The notes under the pieces: model-generated
Told to the model about the DNA's origin: nothing
The model's input: the letters and a program-made list of their open reading frames with translations, nothing else
Databases searched by the model: none
Program-made: the position numbers and the translations under genes
DNA from: JBGAQP01 sp044220635
GTDB taxonomy: Bacteria > Pseudomonadota > Gammaproteobacteria > Burkholderiales > Usitatibacteraceae
Length of the DNA: 16,691 nucleotides
Direction of reading: 5' to 3'
Assembly (NCBI GenBank): GCA_044220635.1
Contig: JBGAQP010000041.1
Location: forward strand, 1 to 16,691
Shown here: one piece after another, positions 14,645 through 16,691 of the stretch
How the letters are laid out: every line of letters begins with the position of its first letter
Numbering within the stretch: position 1 is the stretch's first letter

Positions 14645-15027
14645 GCACGCTCGCGGGAGGAGCGCTCTCCGTCGGCCTGGGCGCGGCCCTGGGCGCGTGG
14701 CTGCGCTGGGGCCTGGGCAGCTGGCTCAACCCGCGCACGCAGGAGCTGCCCCTGGGCACGCTCGCGGCGAACCTCGTGGGCGGCTACCTCGTCGGGATCG
14801 CGATCGCCTGGTTCGCCGACCGCACGGAGATCGCGCCGGAGTGGCGCCTGTTCATCGTCACGGGCTTCCTTGGCGGCCTTACCACCTTCTCGACCTTCTC
14901 CGCCGAATCCGTGGCCCTGCTCCTGCGCGGCAGCTACGGCTGGGCCTTCGCCCACGGCGCGGCGCACCTCTTCGGCTCCCTCGCGCTCACCGCGCTCGGC
15001 ATCGCCACCTACCGCGCCTTCGCCTGA
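14641..15027 (+). CDS. crcB: Fluoride channel CrcB/Fluc
   Basis: A 128-residue, four-helix membrane protein that as a dual-topology dimer exports fluoride. Family marks: GAALGAWLRWGLGSWL in helix 1 (residues 14-29), LGTLAANLVGGYLVG with pore Asn44, and GFLGGLTTFSTFSAES (75-90) with the Phe and Thr residues that line the pore and the Na+ site. The start is a GTG at 14641 in a GTGA overlap with the thioesterase stop; the frame upstream of it is only a shadow. It is therefore translated from the oxidoreductase-thioesterase message. No room exists for a fluoride riboswitch directly upstream, so expression here appears not to be fluoride-gated by that RNA. Confidence 0.93.
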   Translation: MSTLAGGALSVGLGAALGAWLRWGLGSWLNPRTQELPLGTLAANLVGGYLVGIAIAWFADRTEIAPEWRLFIVTGFLGGLTTFSTFSAESVALLLRGSYGWAFAHGAAHLFGSLALTALGIATYRAFA

Positions 15028-15043
15028 GCGGGGCCCAACCCGT

Positions 15044-16691
<1,648 letters not shown>

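Noticed and set aside
15028..15043. Terminator between crcB and nnr
   Set aside because: Only 16 bases separate the convergent stops and no hairpin with a T tract is present.

Overview
The window is uniformly G+C-rich (about 70% by eye) and densely packed, with genes abutting or overlapping by a few bases. There is no rRNA, tRNA, CRISPR array or intact transposon. ETF:ubiquinone oxidoreductase, class I 3-methyladenine glycosylase, an AttEFGH-type ABC operon and the general gene style point to a proteobacterium, most likely a betaproteobacterium. That assignment is inferred from protein character, not from a marker gene.

Layout. (1) 1-1659, minus strand: a three-gene run that resembles the first genes of a proteobacterial V-type ATPase operon (peripheral-stalk G/H-like coiled coil, C-like subunit, start of subunit I), coupled by ATGA overlaps and cut by the left edge. 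(2) 1772-3941, plus strand: an Fsr-like MFS transporter followed by a DUF4394 lipoprotein. (3) 3940-4009: a 70-bp REP/BIME-like element of two inverted 21-bp palindromes with a small hairpin between them, lying between convergent genes and overlapping both stop codons. (4) 3987-12095, minus strand: a seven-gene run, etfQO, a CBS-pair protein, attE-type ATPase, fused attF/G-type permease, attH-type lipocalin-like protein, acyltransferase 3, and tag. The last five are translationally linked or nearly so. (5) 12211-15027, plus strand: a membrane (Fe-S) CCG-domain oxidoreductase of the EMO/DgcB type, an acyl-CoA thioesterase and crcB. (6) 15044-16691, minus strand: a bifunctional NAD(P)HX epimerase/dehydratase whose normal N-terminus is replaced in frame by a piece of a LuxC-family acyl-CoA reductase, running off the right edge.

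Functionally, the centre carries two different proteins that can pass electrons from reduced ETF to the quinone pool, transcribed divergently from one 115-bp region, with a thioesterase downstream. This is consistent with acyl-CoA or related oxidation. The att-like block looks like a small envelope-lipid or lipoprotein handling unit: ABC export core, exported lipocalin-like partner and membrane acyltransferase. The most unusual observations are the LuxC-Nnr join at the right end, a possible second foreign tip at the left end (together suggestive of contig-end chimerism or real rearrangement), and the REP element that supplies the C-terminal residues of Tag.
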